A stretch of 64,000 nt of DNA from contig NC_086351.1 of the NCBI RefSeq assembly GCF_036324505.1, positions 10,509,983 to 10,573,982 of the forward strand. The letters run 5' to 3'. Shown here in pieces: positions 1 through 30,154 of the stretch. The position numbers and the translations under genes are program-made. Every line of letters begins with the position of its first letter. Within the stretch, counting starts at the first letter, position 1. The stretch comes from Eleginops maclovinus (taxonomy: Eukaryota; Chordata; Actinopteri; Perciformes; Eleginopidae). A model generated the notes under the pieces. That model made no database searches and was not told the origin of the DNA. It saw nothing but the letters and a program-made list of their open reading frames with translations.

Positions 1-1580
1 CAGACAGTTAGGCTCCAGCCATGGCTATCGGTATAGATGTGCAGCACATGTTGTATAGGTCAGCCTGCATCTTCAAAAATGGTATATGGCTTCTCTGATA
101 AGACCAAAAGAAATCAATATAGCCTTTAAGATAAACTGCACCTGTGTTGTCACTGTTGACATTTCACACAAGTAAAGGAAAAAAAAGAGATGTCATCTAT
201 ACATTATCTATAAAGGTAATCCTTTGCGTCCATGACCAATGTAAAGCCCAAAGTGGGCGGAGCCTAGATCCAGTCTGCCCAATTGTGGCGGGCCTGGCTG
301 CTGAAACATGCCCACCTATTTGGAAGCACCCACGCTAACTAGTGTTAACAAGCTAGGCTAAGATTTTATTGGATGCCGCTTACAAGGCTGTTATTAAAGA
401 TATTGTAGTCACATGTATCCACAGCAAGCATTTGTGTTCGATGCCCTGTGTTTTTAGTTTAGTTTTTATTTTTAAGTGTAATTTATGTTTTAAGACAAAG
501 AAGCTAAATAACTGTATGGTGTTGGCATTGCTGATCTAGTGTATCTGGCTTTACTCTCTCACAGTGTGAGTGCTGAGGAATTCACGCCAGCTGATACAGT
601 AATCACTAGTGGATAACGGACAGATGGATACACAAACATACGTGCACTAACATTTCTCCACATACCATCTCAGATCCATTAAGCCATTCATCGACAGTAA
701 AAGCACACTTGCCAATAAGCTCATTGTGTAAATACACAGAGACTTATACACATAAGTCAAGTCTAATGACAAATACTGTTGATAATATCCCACAGCTGTG
801 TTTCTCTATTTCTCTTCCCCTCCTACAATCTCTCACTCCCAAAACCCCCATGTAATATATTCTCTATCAACTCCTCCTTTTTCTCTAATACCTCAAATAT
901 CTGTTTAGTCTCTTTCTTTCCCTCAAGCATTGGAAAACAAAGACAAATAGAGAAAATCACCACTGCGTTGAACTATTGTACACTTAACAAGAGAGCAAAC
1001 AAACACAAGGACGCACTCATAACTTCATACAGTATAGAAAAATAAAGAAACACACACACACGCCACGTTCTCTCTCTTTGCTCCAAGCGGTCATGAGACA
1101 AAACACTTGCATCCCATCACCTCTCACCTCTCCTTCTCTGACTTTCTCTTTCTTTCTTTATCTCACTCAGTAGGAATCTGTGTGCTTAGTCAGAGCTGGG
1201 AGGAGAAACTTGGCAGGAGAGGACAGGACATGTTGGACAAATGAGAGGAAAAAGAGAGGAGGGAGAGTGTTTTTGTGCAAAGAATAAAGGCAGATTGAGT
1301 TCCAGTCATTCTCTTTTCCTCTTGACTCCCACCACCCTCAACGCTACATTTACGACAGGCCAATGAGAGGAGGGATTGTGGTGACTTGAGCATGCAGCAA
1401 AAGCCCTGCCAACACACATTAATACAAGAGCAACATCTAACTCACTTAATCACACATTTTACTGGCACTTTTTCACCCCCCTTCCCCTCCACAAGCGTTT
1501 AATTCTCACAATAAGCCTATTATCACAAAGCACTGTGCAGCTAAACCCTCAACGACCATGTGTGTTAACTCAAAGCTCAC
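1..1580 (-). other. ADAMTSL4 intron 5, partial
   Basis: I see no further ADAMTSL4 exon here on the minus strand. The stretch is AT-rich with a pyrimidine-rich patch at about 800-1170. Open frames are short and match nothing I recognise. Confidence 0.6.
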
Positions 1581-18611
<17,031 letters not shown>

Positions 18612-19029
18612 GCTCCTCCAAGAGTCTCCTACAGAAGTTCTCACTCCGCGATTAATCACCGCAATAGAATATCAGTCCAGGTTTAGTGATCGGTTTATGG
18701 TCCGTCTCGGTCCGAGCAGTCCTGAAAGAAATGTGATGAAGTCCTGCGAGGGCTTCTTCAGCTTTCTCTCTCACTTTGTCCCCTTCCTCCTGTCACAGTC
18801 ACTCCCGGTGATTTTAGGAGTGGGAAGGGTTGTGTGTGGGTTTTTTTTTTCTCTCTTTCAGTCCGTTCACTCGACAACTTTTTTTTAGTCCTTATTATAA
18901 ACTGGTGTGACGCCTGGCAGCCAGGGGGCCAGGGGGAGAGAGAGGAGGGAGACAGGAGACACAAAATGGACAGATTACACAACTCTCTGTCTCTCTTTCA
19001 CTCACATAGACCATACACTCCCAGTGCCC

Positions 19030-19170
<141 letters not shown>

Positions 19171-20795
19171 CTATGGTCCCTGACTAAGCTATAATAACTC
19201 TCAGAGCCGCTTTCTTAGTTGCACAATCCAGCATAAGAATGCTACATTGTACTAGGTCACACTGATCAGTAGAAATGATCTACTCATTGTCAGAAACAGC
19301 CCTGAGCTGGCAGCATCTGCACTAGTGAAGTACAAAGCTTTACTGGCTTAACATTGTGCCAAAACAAACATTAATTGTTCTATAACAAAGTAAAAAAATC
19401 AATGTGGAAAGTTGAAAAGTATTTTTTATATATTCCGCATGAATGAAATATGGCTGTTGACTCAAAGGCAGCATGTAGTTGCTGTTCAAAAGATATTTTT
19501 AATGATATAAATATGGCTGTGTTTTCTCATAACTGTTTAATCACATAAGTGCACCCGAGAGACAAGTCACTTTTGAGCAGGAATGATGACTCTGTATGTG
19601 TTTGTGTGCGTGTGTGTGGGCTGGGAACTCTTCTTGGATGCGGTCTGAAGCAGAAGTGAAAACCGTCTGATGCCAACTTGTTTACAACATATTTATTCGG
19701 TTGAAATCCACCAACCTTTCCAGTCAGTCAGGATCGTTTTCAAAAAAATAACATGTTGACCAATCACATCCCACAGGAGACAGTGGGGGGTAAAAAAAGA
19801 GTGACACAGAGGTGGAGCGGAAAAAAAGCAAAGTTCTCCTTGGGATAAACAGCTTAACACATTTTTTCAAGTGAACGATAAGTTGTGTATCTGGTTGAGA
19901 GATTTCGGTTGTAATGTTAGGTAGGGTTTTATGCAGAGGTGTATGCATGACAAATAATTAAAAAATGCATGATCTTCATGCAGAACAAACAAAGAGAAGA
20001 CCATTGAGATGATCAGTGAAGACAACAGAGGATGAAGAAAGAAAGCAACGGACAGAAAGAAGTCCATGAGAGTATAAGAGATGATATATTGGTTGATGCG
20101 GGAAAATGACATTGTGTGATATTTGAACATTGTTTACAACCAGAGATCACTGCCTGATATGTCAAAATGAGTATTTCCCACCCTGCTGCCATTAAGAAGA
20201 AAGGCGAGATGTTGGGAATATGAGAGTGGCGGATGAGTAAAAGGGAGGGCGGGTTCGCAGTTAGTTATGGTCAAACGCATATTAACACACCCAGGGGTTG
20301 AGACGTCCCAGGGCCAAGCTGCTGCTGCTTTTCTTGGAAAGGCATCCTACAACATGGATGCAGCGATGGTGACGGAGATTAGTGACTTCAAAGCCCGCAG
20401 CGATCCAATTTAGGACTTAAACCACATTACAAAGCGGGCTTATGATCTGATCCGTCAAAATAAAACAAGCTAATGTTAAAGGCGTATCAGGAATGACGAT
20501 GGTGGATTCCAGAAGTTAATGCACATGCATAGACACATATGCAGTATGCTGGGTGTGTTTGTGTGAGATTAGTGAAATGGATATCTCTGTACTTTTAAGC
20601 AGCATGTCTATCAGTAACTACAATTAGCCAGAGGTCATTGCCATGGCCACCATTGGCCCATGACCACTTATAACCCTCTGCTCCACTCCTACCTCCCTCT
20701 CTCTCTGGATCCCTGAGAAGCAATAACTGATGTGTTGGCCTGCTGACACGCAACACCAACCACAAAATCCTGATTATCAAAATGTCTGTATCATA

Positions 20796-20906
<111 letters not shown>

Positions 20907-21400
20907 ATGTAGCCGCAGATCTGTTTTGTGTCTCGGATGACCGATCTGAGTAATTGCAGTGCAGATCAGAGTAGCCAGGCCCTATGGGAGTGATACATCA
21001 CTAGTAAACTCCTTGCATGTACACACACCCTGCCTCCAGAAAACACACTCACGCCCCGGCCTCAGGTCCGGACACAGTAGGCCCGCAACCCTTTCACTGT
21101 TAAAGTTAATGAGGCCTCCAGGCTTCTGCAGACCAGCAGAGGGTCAGGGCAGCTCTGCAGGCTGTGAGGACAGCAGTGGGACTTAAATAGGTCAAACAGA
21201 GGGGAAGAGTATAAGGACCTGTGTGATGGTTATTATTAACTATTTTCAGACCACTGGACCCAGTCATCCTTGTTCATGTACATTTTTCCCTGTAATGATG
21301 ACAGAAAAACTCAGTTTAGAATCACTTGAAAGGAGTCAGGGCTGAAACATGCGTCAACAGACATGTATGTTATCGTCTTTGTGTGGGAGAGGGTGCAGTT

Positions 21401-21700
21401 TGTCTGTCGGTCAACCTCTTTGGTCCAGACTATTTCAACAACCCTGAGATGGATTGCCATGCGATGTTGTTTAAAGAAACTGTTCATGGTCTCTAAGGGA
21501 TAGAGCTAACCCCCTTTGGAATCCCCTAACTATTCCTCCAGTACCACCAGTAGGAATACAGTTTAGTTTTTTTTTTAAATATATTCGCAATTTTTTTATG
21601 TTTTGTCAGGATTGGCACAGACATTCAGGAGGTCCTATTGGATCCTAAGGACTTAAGTAACCCCTGAATTTTCCTTTAACCCTTCCAAAATGCCAAAGTC
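21401..21700 (+). repeat. Dispersed percomorph repeat (copy 1)
   Basis: Landmarks are TTTGGTCCAGACTATTTCAA, GATGGATTGCCATGCGATGT, GGCACAGACATTCAGGAGGT and CCCCTGAATTTTCCTTTAAC. The same landmarks recur at 28770-29095. Confidence 0.55.
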
Positions 21701-24280
21701 TTCACATATCTAGTAAAAAAAACAGGACAGGCAAACATTTGGACAGTTCAGTTGGATATTTCTGGCCCAAACACGCTCTTTCTGTATCTGTATATCCTAA
21801 CGGGTACAGTTTGAAACATTTACAAAGCTTACTTTTTACTTGTTCTTACGATTGGTGTAATGTTTATCATTTCTTTCTCTCTAGAAGCAGACTTCAAACA
21901 GGAATTGGATCACCAATGCACAACATATTGTTGGGATTTGGCAGGGCTGTGGGTCAGCTACTCTGCCAGTCTTTACCGACCTACAGTATATCTATAGTCA
22001 AATCTACAATCCAGCGCATCAAATCATGTATCAAGTGGCTGCATTCGCATTGGAGTGGCGCCAAAATGAGAGCAAAACAAAGAACCAGAAAAGTGAAAGA
22101 ACAATGATGGATCATTTCTAAATTTAGGTTTTAAAGGGGTTTTCCTTTAACAGAGATCTCTTTATGCTTCTGTGTAGTCTGGTTTTGTAAATGTGGCAGC
22201 CAGGTTGGAGCACATATGAACATAGCATGAAAGCGTTTTAGCACATACCTTCATAAATGTCTTGACACTTTGCCTGTGCATGTTATTAGACTGGCAGATG
22301 TAAAAATATATTCAAGGCTTAAGGCAGTAGCATGTTATTCAACACACAGCACACGAAGGTGACCCATAACCATTTGGACAGTGTGAAATCCAAACACTGA
22401 TGTCTGTGATGCCTCCTCACTCACCAGAGAGTCCTGACCCAACAGTAGAGACAGCCTGAGAAGCCTGGAGTCGACGAGAGAGGGAGACTGACAGACGGCG
22501 ACACAATGGAAATGAAAAGAAAGGCAGTAGCAGAAAGGGGATGAAAGGCGAATGTGAGAGAAAGAGGTAATGGCAGATTAGACGGGAACAGAGCAAGTGT
22601 AAAGGAGAGGGGAAGAGAAAGAAGGCAGGAAGGGGGAGAGATTTGTCAGGCTCAGATGGAGTCAATATTTGCTCCATTCCACCAGTCCTGTGCCAGGGCC
22701 CAGATCAAAGCAGGGCGTGTGTGCTCTGGAAGGGCACAGAGAGCCAGAGAAGAAAACGGCTGACATCTTTACAGTCTCGTCTGAATGTTGGTGAGAAAAC
22801 CAAGAGAGATGCCTTTTCACTAAAAGTATTTCACTTTAAAGTTTTGTGAGAATGAAAGCAAGGGCCCCTGGTGGACCTCAGGTAGGAAGATCGGTAAGGA
22901 TGACAATAAAAAGAAAAGGGAAACCTAGAGGTAAAGAAGTGGTTGAGGGGAGAACTCTAATGAGGAATTACAGTCTTCATTGGCGAGACGAGGACATGTG
23001 AGAGAGAGCGAGAGAGGTCAGCTCAATCGGACACTAATTGGCTGATGAAACTGCTGAAATAACCATGTTCCAATTATTCACACAAAGAGCAATTGTGCCC
23101 ATTCAGAGAGGCCACTGGGCCACGTATGTACACATAACAACAACAAACAACAGGATCTATGTCTGTGTGAACAGGCATGTAAGATACAGTTTGGCACAGT
23201 GCAGCAGAGTTTGGCATCAGACACGCCGCCCACAAGAGATCTGGAAGGCTGCAGCTGGGTAATAAGTGCTTTGGTATGTTTATGGTCCAATGCCTATGGA
23301 CTACTGTGTTGTATCACAACCTGTATTTCAATGACCTGCTGCTGATGGTGAATTCCTGACATGTACTTCAACACTTCATACTGTGACGAATAAAAGTTGT
23401 GTTTAACTTTAAGAATTCCGAAAGGACAGAGACTCTGGATTTGAGGTGTTATTTGTTTGGAGGTCATAAATCAATGTGAAAAACCATTTACATTTTTGAC
23501 CTGATGAAAAGGGCAGGAAATGCATCGTCCCTTCTCAAATATATAAACTGAAAAATGAAGTCATTTTGGAAGCAATTAACTCAGCTGGGAAGTTATTTAA
23601 ATCCATCCACAGAGGGACATGAACATCTGTAATAAACAAAGCAATACATTTGAAATATCAGTCAAGACAAAATTGGTGGTTTGGTTGGAACAACCGACCC
23701 AATGCACAGAGAAATGCAGCTTGCATGGCTAAAGAAGGTCTAAATGTTCCAGCCTCTTAAAATGCATTAATCCTATCAAAATTATTGGTTCAAAAAGACA
23801 AACTAACAAATTCTTCTCTGCCTTTTTATTTATGCACATAAACCTCAGCCAGATTAACTAGCTGTGGCAGCCCCAGGGCAGAAATGTACCATGAGTCCCA
23901 GCCGCTGTTGTGTGAAGGGGCCCGAATTTCTACACAACAGAGACCCAAGGCTGGATAATAATGAAGGACTCTGAGAGAGGCCCCTATCACTTCAGTTGAT
24001 ACTGTGCCTGAATGGTGCATATTCCCACACAAATTAGCATTTAATCAAGTTACAAAATGACAAATGAAACAAGGTGCATTAGTGAAGTTACGGGGGTGCC
24101 TCTGCATTTGGGGCCCTGTAGCAGTGGACTGGCTTGCTTGAGTTGTAATCAAACCTCAATGGACATACTTCTTCCTAAATATTATCTGTGCTCTGAATGG
24201 TATGCGATAGCTATACAGTCTAGAAGATTAAAAAATGCAAAGAAATAACACGTACAGAGAAAATATTGTTTAAAAGAATA

Positions 24281-24510
24281 TTTCAATATTTGGGAAATAT
24301 GCTTTTTGCTTATGAGCAGATCCCTCTATGTAAAAATAGCTTCTGTGAAATTCGCCACTTTTATGCTTTGGTTTTTGAAGGATTGTTGAAAAGGACATTT
24401 ATCTTTGTATGTGAGATTTAGTGGACAGAGCAAACCGGGCTAGCTGATTACAGTCTTTATGATAAGCTAGTATAGGAAGAAGCTAGCTGTTGATTTAATG
24501 GACAGAAATC
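24281..24510 (+). mobile_element. Decayed fragment of the palindromic MITE
   Basis: TTTGGGAAATATGCTTTTTG at the left and scattered TTAGCT/GATAAGCTAG motifs recall the family. Strongly diverged. Confidence 0.4.
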
Positions 24511-26967
24511 AGAGTAGCACTGATCATCTCATCAAAATCTTGCCAAAAATTAGCTTGTTTTCCAAAATCTTGGACAATTAACTTAATTTACAAGGCCATC
24601 AGATTAAGTTAGAATATCTTAAAATAAGTAACTATTTAGTTTGTCTATTGGTAATCTAAACAACTTCATACTTAATATCAAGAGGCATACACATTGTTGG
24701 TTACACTGCTGTTCTGTCAAATGGATACACATCAATTGGAAATAAATAATAATACATAGAAATCAAACACAGAATGCATTTCATGAAAAAGCCCTGCTAC
24801 AATTTCAACCTGAGCCACATCTACGTCAAGGACTTGGCCGTGCACTCAGCCCCCCTCTCCTCCACCATGCTTGAACCTTGTACGAACTGACCGGTCGGTC
24901 TCTCCTACCTACGGTCAGGTTTAAGTTACTGTACCCTTGACAAGCAGGAATCCTGAAAACAACTTGAGGTCAACACCAGAGGTCAGCCTCTCCTCCTCTT
25001 ACTCCCCAAGGCCTTACATGTATCGCCACAACCAACGGAAACAGAGGAAAGGGGCTAAAGTTCATCCAACAGGCTCTGGATATACTACTGCTCAGTAGAT
25101 CTGGGAAGGGAGGAATTTCTAAATTAACACAATTTACTGGCTTTAATTAAAGCTAGAGCATAGTTGGAAAAGATCTAGTTAGCAAATCATCTAATATTTA
25201 TTCCATAACTAAACTAAACCACATTATGTTGATTCCTTCATATCCAAAATGTTCTTTTCTAGCTCTCAGTTTTCATTTTTGAACTAGTTTACTTGAATCT
25301 TGGAAGTGTCTGAGCCTGGATGCATGTCAAGCCCACAGGTATTCTGTCAGCACGATGATTTTTGAGTCTGCCTTGTTTTTTTTGCATCCTGTAAGATTCA
25401 AAACACAAGCAGCAGTGTGGGATATCAGAGCAGGGGCGTCTTTCACATGGGTTGGCACATAGTCATGTAAGCAAATTCAAAACTGATGCTTGCCTCCGGA
25501 GTCTTTCCCTTCTCCTCCCCCTCATACAAAATGTAAGAATTTACAGTGAGTTGCAGCTGGAGTAGAATAGCAACTGTAAATATTTGTAAATGTAAGGAGG
25601 GGTTGGTTTATTCTCCTTGCTTACTAAACAGGCATGAGTCAACATGATCTCTGACCTTTTCCTGAACCCATTTACTCCTCCCTCCTGAGAGCGATTCAAC
25701 AGGTTGGCTAGAACAATAAACCAAATGCCTCTTTCGCACAGAGACTTTCTTTCTGTGGCCTCTGTCTGCTCTCTCTTCTCTCTAGGTATCCCACTCTGAT
25801 GAGAGCAGAGCATAGCAGACATACTTTGGAGCGGACGGAGGCCAGGCCGAGACTGTACACTACTGTGCTGAGTTATGAGCTATCTGTGTGTCTCAGGGAG
25901 TGTGACTTCCCCGGCCTGGCACAGTCACCACCAGCTCAGTGAGCATCCATTACTGGTAAATGAATCTAAAGCCAAGAGCAAGCATAGACAAAATCAAAGG
26001 CGTGAAGCGCACACGGGTGGATTAAAGCGGAGACGGTCTGACGGGTTGAGAGAGAAGCCAGTTCAAATAAGACGCAAAGTACCCCAAAAACTCTTTGCAT
26101 ACACCGAGAGTTGGGACTGTGCTGAGCTGAGTTACTGGACCCTGAACAGTGAGGGGAAAGGAAAGGCGATACGGAGCGGGAGTTGGCAAGAGGGAAAGAG
26201 AGCTGAGCCTGTAAGGCCAAGCAGTGCGGGTGGGCTGAGGTTTTGGGGTTGAAGAAGAAGAAAGCTTTCTGACAACTTTATTCCGCTGTTTTACATTTAA
26301 AAGAAGGAATTTAGCCTGATTGTTTCTCTGCTCTGCAAACAAAGAAACGAGTCCCCACCCAACAGTTTAGGTAGGTGTTTTTTGCCGTTGCTCTTTCGAA
26401 ATGAAAAGGCCAGACTGTCTTTCTGCTGGTAATGGCTTTGCGTCTGCAATCAATCAACTGATCCACATTTGTGTTGTCGTGCTTAGTTTTAGTTACTTCT
26501 CTTTAAAGCTCAACCTAAAAGGCATAATTGACCACATTGATCACACACAACCCAGACATATACTATGACTCAACATAGTTTTGTTATACGTGTGCTATCG
26601 CTGAACTGCTGTCATATTTGAATGAAAAACCTTCCCCTGCCACACCGGTTTAACCACGTAAATACTCAAAATGATCAATTAATATTTCCTCATGCGGTCA
26701 TTTATATGCCGCTATCCAAACAATAATGAAACACAGACACACAAACGCATATAGCCTGAATATTGGAGGGAGTGTGAGTTTGAGTGTGTGTGTTGAGAAG
26801 AGGTCAGCCGAGGGTCCTGACTGCTGGGTCCCTGTCACAGTTTGGCCCTGAGCCCCACAGACCTCCTGTTATTGTTTTCAGTGGCTTCACTTTCTAAGGT
26901 CTTGGCACTGATCACATTTCTGTCTTTCTGCTAACACACTCTCTTTCTTTCTTGCCCCTAATACATA

Positions 26968-27248
<281 letters not shown>

Positions 27249-28346
27249 TATTTATAACGGGGTGGAAGGGAGTAGCAGCCTGGCCTCACAGAGCCTATTT
27301 TGGGAGGTTCAGCCTTCATTCAGTCAGGCTGACAGTTCCTCAGTGATACTAGGAGAACAATACAGAGCTGCCTGTTTATCTTCCTCCGGCCAGCCTGTCA
27401 GGCTCTGCCGCCCGGCCTGGGTCGCCTCCAGGACAACAGTCAACTCCACATCTGTCACTTTACAAGTCCTGCTGGGCTCCCAAAATGCTTCTCAATTAGG
27501 AAATGGTTTATCTAAGCTCCAGCATGGTGGTGAACACAAAAAGCCCCCAAAAATGTTTATTCACATTGAAAGTATTCTTTAAAAACTCATATTCTTAATA
27601 TGCCAACAACAAATCCAGTTTGAAAGTTACGAAATCATTTGTTATTTTTAAGCACAAATCAACTATAACAGATTCTGAAGTTTGATTTCAGGTCTTTCTT
27701 TGTCATAAATGATAGTATACAGAATATATTTGGGTTTTCAAATTCTTAACACAACATTTGACGCTACTTTAAGCTGTGGGAAATAGACACGGCACAGATT
27801 CTTTTCTGATTATTAAACTAGAAGAATGGACAAATATTAAATTATGATAATGATCTCTAGTTACAGCCCTGATTGACAGCAACCAAACAATCAGCCAACT
27901 GAATTCAGAGTCGGAATCAAATTCTGCAAAATCCTGATTGGTTCATGGAAGTATGTGCCATCAATTGTTCTCGGTACTACAGAAAGAGAAAAAGGAATAT
28001 AGTTAGTTCTCATGTGAAATAACCAAAACAGCTGAAAATAGTCTGCACATTTAAACCTCCATCACTCATTGTAAGAAGCTTATTGAGGAAATACTTTTTC
28101 TAGGCTTTCAACTCTTAGGGAGATGGACAAATCTTTATGGTTTTCCCATGAGAACCTCTCTTATATCTGCAGTAGATATCCATCTATGTCTCCCTGAATG
28201 AATTTTCTTTATTGTCTTACTGTATGCTGCAGTAAGAAGCTGTTTTTCTTACTGCCCTAAAGCTGCCTTGTTTTGCGGTAAACCCGTTTAGTTAAATATA
28301 ATTTCCTATGAACTCTGCTCGACTCATGTTGAATGAAGGATTGCTT

Positions 28347-28373
28347 TGTGTGTGTGTGTGTGTGTGTGTGTGT
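28347..28373 (+). repeat. Short (TG)n microsatellite
   Basis: About 13 TG units. It is the rightmost dinucleotide CA/TG array of any length in the window. Confidence 0.95.
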
Positions 28374-28769
28374 ACACCGACAGAGGTTAAGAGCAGTAAG
28401 GAAGTAAGGAGGGCAAAGGGAGCCTGATATTGTTATCTATTAGGCAAAGATTTCAGTGTTTACTGGAGCTATTGGTGTGTGTCATCACTACGCAACTACT
28501 GTGCAATGTTGGCTGGTGGCTGAGCTGGGTTTTATCTTCTCATTTAGCACAAAGCCAACAGCAGAGTGAGAGCACAGACTCGCAACACGCAGTACTATAA
28601 ATACTAAAATGGTATGGTATCAAGAATATACAGTATCAGAGAGAAGAGTATTTAGTTTGTTTAGTCCTAAAGGGTCAATGCACTCAAATTACAAAAACAT
28701 TTTCTTTTCGATCCCTTCTGGTATAAAGCCATTTTTGGTTGTGCCTGCATGCGCTTGTATTATTAAATT

Positions 28770-29095
28770 ATTGAGTGAAACATCTCAATGGATTATTACT
28801 TAATTTGGTACAGACATTGGACTTCCCTTCAGGAATAACAACTTTAAACTCCCCTGATTTTTATCAACAATCCAATCATCACTTCACTTCTTGGTTTATA
28901 TCCAAATTCCTGAACTACTAATGGCATTCCTATCCGCCTCAGCTGTATTTTGTGTCAAGTGACAATGTTGACAAATGTTTGAATGCCAACATGTTTAACT
29001 AAGAAAGTGGAAAGCTTTGTTGCACGTTAGCTTTTAGCTAGCATTACACTTGTGCCTTAATCGAGTCTCACAGAGCTGCTAGCATGGATCACAAG
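28770..29095 (+). repeat. Dispersed percomorph repeat (copy 2)
   Basis: Landmarks are CATCTCAATGGATTATTAC, TTTGGTACAGACATTGGACT, CCTCAGCTGTATTTTGTGTC, TTAGCTTTTAGCTAGCAT and CTCACAGAGCTGCTAGCATG. Same family and orientation as copy 1, but it retains a longer right part. Confidence 0.6.
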
Positions 29096-30114
29096 AAATC
29101 ACAAATTAAATTCACCTCCAATAAATGAGCTGAAAGCTCAGCTGGATAAGTCAAAACCTGAGATGTAAACCCAAAAATCCCAACATACCTCAATAAGTTA
29201 CAGTAGTATTTTTCACTGACTCAGTAACACCATAGTGTTGAGCCTAATGTCTGCCATGATTCCCACACTTTCGCATTACGGCCAGCAACAGCCTGTGAAG
29301 CAATAAGAGGATTTGGTGGCATTTCTTGGATACACAAGCTCCATTCTTGATAGAAATAACACGGTCTTATGATCACATCTGTAGAGTTCAAAGCATGGGA
29401 ATTCTTTTGTTTTAGTTTGATCCAAGCATGTTCAGGAACTTCTTTCTATCTGAGGTGACCTGGTTATGACTTAGAGCGGATGCTACATCATGAACCTTCT
29501 TCACCTTTCCACACTAAATGATCTCCGGAAGAACTAAACACACAATCCACTTCACCTGTTTCACAACCAGCTTTGTTGTAGCGGCTGCTTTTGTCTGGTC
29601 TGTTAGCTGACGCCTCCCTCTCCCTCTCTGTGTCACTGTTGTGACTGATGTCTTTTCCATCCTGCTGCCCTCTCTCAATTAAAAAAGAAAAAACTACAGA
29701 ATTTTCTGACCTTTACCTTGACTTGGCTGTTTCCACTAAACACAGATGAAAACACACAGCCCTGACATTGCTGCTCCCTATCCTATTTTAGTCAAATCCC
29801 CCTGCGTATCCTCCCTCTCTTCCACTTGTTTAACGGTCTGCCTGGTTTTCTATTTTGCTATCATGACACATACTTACATAAGTGGGAGGTTTGCATATTT
29901 TATGACTTTTAGTGAACAAACTAACTGTAGCAGAGTAGTGCTGATCTTAGACTGATAGTGATCTTAAACTACATCACAGCCTTGCCAGCGGATGCCATTA
30001 ATGGATCAATCAAAGAGTGAGTAACGTTTTATAAACTTTATTACAAAGTTGGCAGCCGTCTCCACAGACACAGCCAACGTATAACAGCAACAGCTTGAAC
30101 ATGTAAAACAAACA

Positions 30115-30120
30115 TTTATT
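30115..30120 (-). terminator. tars2: TARS2 polyadenylation signal candidate
   Basis: AATAAA on the minus strand, 35 nt beyond the TARS2 stop. A second AATAAA lies at 30037-30042. Either could serve. The choice needs transcript ends. Confidence 0.4.
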
Positions 30121-30154
30121 TCATCAGTGACGAATTACTGAAAGGGTGTTTTCC

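Noticed and set aside
20353..20415. Small + strand ORF beginning MDAAMVTEISDFKARSDP
   Set aside because: Only about 20 codons, no homologue recognised and no neighbouring exon signals.
27262..27582. 106-codon + frame
   Set aside because: No recognisable family, adjacent to a microsatellite, no exon support.
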